A DNA stretch of 64,000 nucleotides from Ignavibacteriales bacterium (GTDB taxonomy: Bacteria > Bacteroidota > Ignavibacteria > Ignavibacteriales > Ignavibacteriaceae). The position numbers and the translations under genes were made by a program. Below the pieces are notes generated by a model, which was not told the origin of the DNA, searched no databases, and saw only the letters and a list, made by a program, of their open reading frames with translations. Below, in pieces: positions 62,682-64,000 of the stretch (positions are counted from its first letter, which is position 1; each line of letters opens with the position of its first letter). The DNA is taken from positions 62,001-126,000 of the forward strand of contig JADJEI010000001.1 in the NCBI GenBank assembly GCA_016709155.1. The letters run 5' to 3'.

Positions 62682-63470
62682 ATGAATAATGAACCCGAAC
62701 ACAAAGCCGAATTAGTAATTACAAAATATTGTATTACTTCACCGAAGCAGCTGGATCTTGAAAAAATAGCTAATGCTGAATACATAATTGTTGAGGAAAC
62801 AGCGGCTGCAGCATACGCGGGGAATATCGTTTTCAGTGACGGATTTGGACTTATTAGAATAAACAATTCTAATTCATTGTCCGGGCAAAAACGCTTTACG
62901 CTCGCTCACGAACTCGGGCATTATTTTAGTGAAAGAAACAGTACACTTAGAAAATTTAACTGCACTGCAAAAGATTTTATGAGTTTCAGCTTCGGGAATT
63001 TGTTTGAACAAAAAGCTAATCAATTCGCTGCAGAATTGCTTATGCATAAACCGTGGTTTACAGAATTCACGAGGAAACTTGAAATAAATAGGCAGGTAAT
63101 AAAGGATATTGCGGATTATTTTGGAGTTACGTTGAGTGCCGCTGCATTAAGATATTCCCTGATAGGTAAATATCCAATTGCTGTAATTATGAGCAGTAAA
63201 GAAAATCCAAAAGATAAATATGGAAAAGTAATTTGGAGCTCTATCAATGAATACTTTCCTTTGAAATGGATACCCAATGGTCTGGAAGTGAGCAAAGATT
63301 CACCTGCTTCAGATTTCTTTAAGGGTAATGCGATGCAGGAGGGTGAAGATCTTGTCCCTGCCTCAGCCTGGTTTTCTCAGGATTATAATTGTGATAATTC
63401 TTATTTCCGGGAAGAAAATCTTGCAATGCCGAATTATAATTCAGTACTAACAATATTATGGACTCAGTAG
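62682..63470 (+). CDS. ImmA/IrrE family metallopeptidase
   Basis: This 262-residue protein carries the zinc motif HELGHYF (near residue 77) and a downstream Glu in NQFAAELLM, the IrrE/ImmA fold. Proteins of this group cut repressors or regulators: IrrE cleaves DdrO in Deinococcus and ImmA cleaves ImmR in ICEBs1. A C-terminal region of about 90 residues (from IWSSINEYFP to the end) is extra and probably sensory or regulatory. It lies in a cassette with a sigma-like factor and two small proteins, so the target may be one of them. No DdrO-like repressor is seen nearby. Confidence 0.9.
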   Translation: MNNEPEHKAELVITKYCITSPKQLDLEKIANAEYIIVEETAAAAYAGNIVFSDGFGLIRINNSNSLSGQKRFTLAHELGHYFSERNSTLRKFNCTAKDFMSFSFGNLFEQKANQFAAELLMHKPWFTEFTRKLEINRQVIKDIADYFGVTLSAAALRYSLIGKYPIAVIMSSKENPKDKYGKVIWSSINEYFPLKWIPNGLEVSKDSPASDFFKGNAMQEGEDLVPASAWFSQDYNCDNSYFREENLAMPNYNSVLTILWTQ

Positions 63471-64000
63471 AAATAGGAGATTGGAGGTTGGAGATTGGAT
63501 GAGGGAGATTGCCCTTCGATGGTGGCAATGCCACCACTCAGTGTGACAGAGAAACCTATGAGGTTTTGCCCTGTAACCCTGGAGGTTTTTTGTGAACTCA
63601 CCCCTCGGAACGGACGGGAGTCCTTTCCCTACATTTTGATTGTGAATGGCTTTGCATTAAATTTTAAAAGTCCTCTCCTTTGGAGAGGATTTTCCCGAAG
63701 GGATTCCTATGGAAAGGTGAGGCGGTTTCATAGTTCAATTAGTAAACGAGAGTATTTAGAATTAGACAAAAACATTCAATATTTTTACAAAAAAATTATT
63801 TTGGACAAATATGATGAATTAACTAAAGAAACGAATTGGTGAATTAAAGAATTGAGGATTTGACGTATTAAAGAAATAATTGAGAATTCAATTATTCCGA
63901 AGATTAAATAAGTAAAGGAATTGAAATCAATAACGCTATTTCCAATTTAGCTTAATGGTTGTTAAATTAAACATAAAAATTAAATGAACATGGAAAAAAT
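63471..64000. repeat. Gene-poor tail with dispersed repeats
   Basis: This is 530 bases with no supported gene. A GGAGATTGGAGGTTGGAG run begins at 63476. A modular repeat unit with core GGTGGC-AAT-GCCACC lies at about 63510-63551, and GAGAAACCTATGAGGTTTT and GGCTTTGCATTAAATTTT also occur near 58940-58995, so this is a dispersed family. A plus-strand frame at 63495-63842 reads through the repeats and is probably not a gene. Confidence 0.7.

Noticed and set aside
63495..63842. Plus-strand frame of 115 codons at the window end
   Set aside because: Its first half is the modular repeat and the second half has no recognisable domain.

Overview
The window is an AT-rich bacterial chromosome segment that looks like an Ignavibacteria/Chlorobi-Bacteroidetes relative. 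The evidence is two large secreted proteins ending in a type IX-like C-terminal sorting domain with the NYPNPFN motif, lipoproteins and outer-membrane proteins of Bacteroidetes type, a small Hc1-like histone protein, and the order thrS-infC-rpmI-rplT-pheS-pheT-zapA-rny. No rRNA, prophage structural gene, transposase or CRISPR array is visible. The genus cannot be fixed from the sequence alone.

Layout. 1-4065 (minus): prfB, whose 3' end lies outside the window and which has a programmed +1 frameshift, then an AtuA-type pair, miaA, and a pcm gene broken by one base in a C run. 4151-6660 (plus): a DUF2179-type membrane protein and a sorting-domain secreted protein. 6660-7460 (minus): tRNA-Gly and tRNA-Cys with a small GIY-YIG gene, followed by a decayed tandem copy of the tRNA-Cys/GIY-YIG unit. 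7580-12847 (plus): plsY, an HtrA protease, purB and a Prc-type protease. 13746-17504: a lysine degradation locus (aldehyde dehydrogenase, Rrf2 regulator, divergent lysine 6-aminotransferase) with a palindromic candidate operator.

17515-31750: housekeeping genes (rsmI, apt, enoyl-CoA hydratase, a PAP2-like protein, a Dus protein, an MFS transporter, a CapA-like protein, Hc1, a membrane Fe-S oxidoreductase, bioY, a divergent HisA homologue, a cNMP-binding protein with a UspA, polyprenyl synthetase, tatC, glyA). 31776-37579 (minus): a tightly overlapping run of TPR protein, outer-membrane protein, lipoprotein, GmhB-like phosphatase and glgA. 37749-39533 (plus): a SPOR lipoprotein and hutI. 39537-45503 (minus): Ig-like lipoprotein, mltG, chorismate mutase, tsaD, proline dehydrogenase, coaE.

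45804-54825 (minus) is one long translation and division block: thrS, infC (starting at AUC), rpmI, rplT, pheS, pheT, a coiled-coil protein, zapA, a probable 6S RNA and rny. From about 54990 the character changes. There is an odd tRNA-Val, a tRNA-Leu and long gene-poor stretches full of dispersed palindromic repeats, broken by a beta-helix secreted protein (56536-58617), a DUF6266-like protein (59872-60558) and a small cassette at 61675-63470. The cassette has a frameshifted sigma-factor-like gene, two small proteins and an ImmA/IrrE metallopeptidase, and it is the best candidate here for a little-described system. The second notable pattern is a modular repeat family in which a constant frame carries exchangeable 6-3-6 hairpin cores; one such core also sits inside the decayed tRNA-Cys copy.
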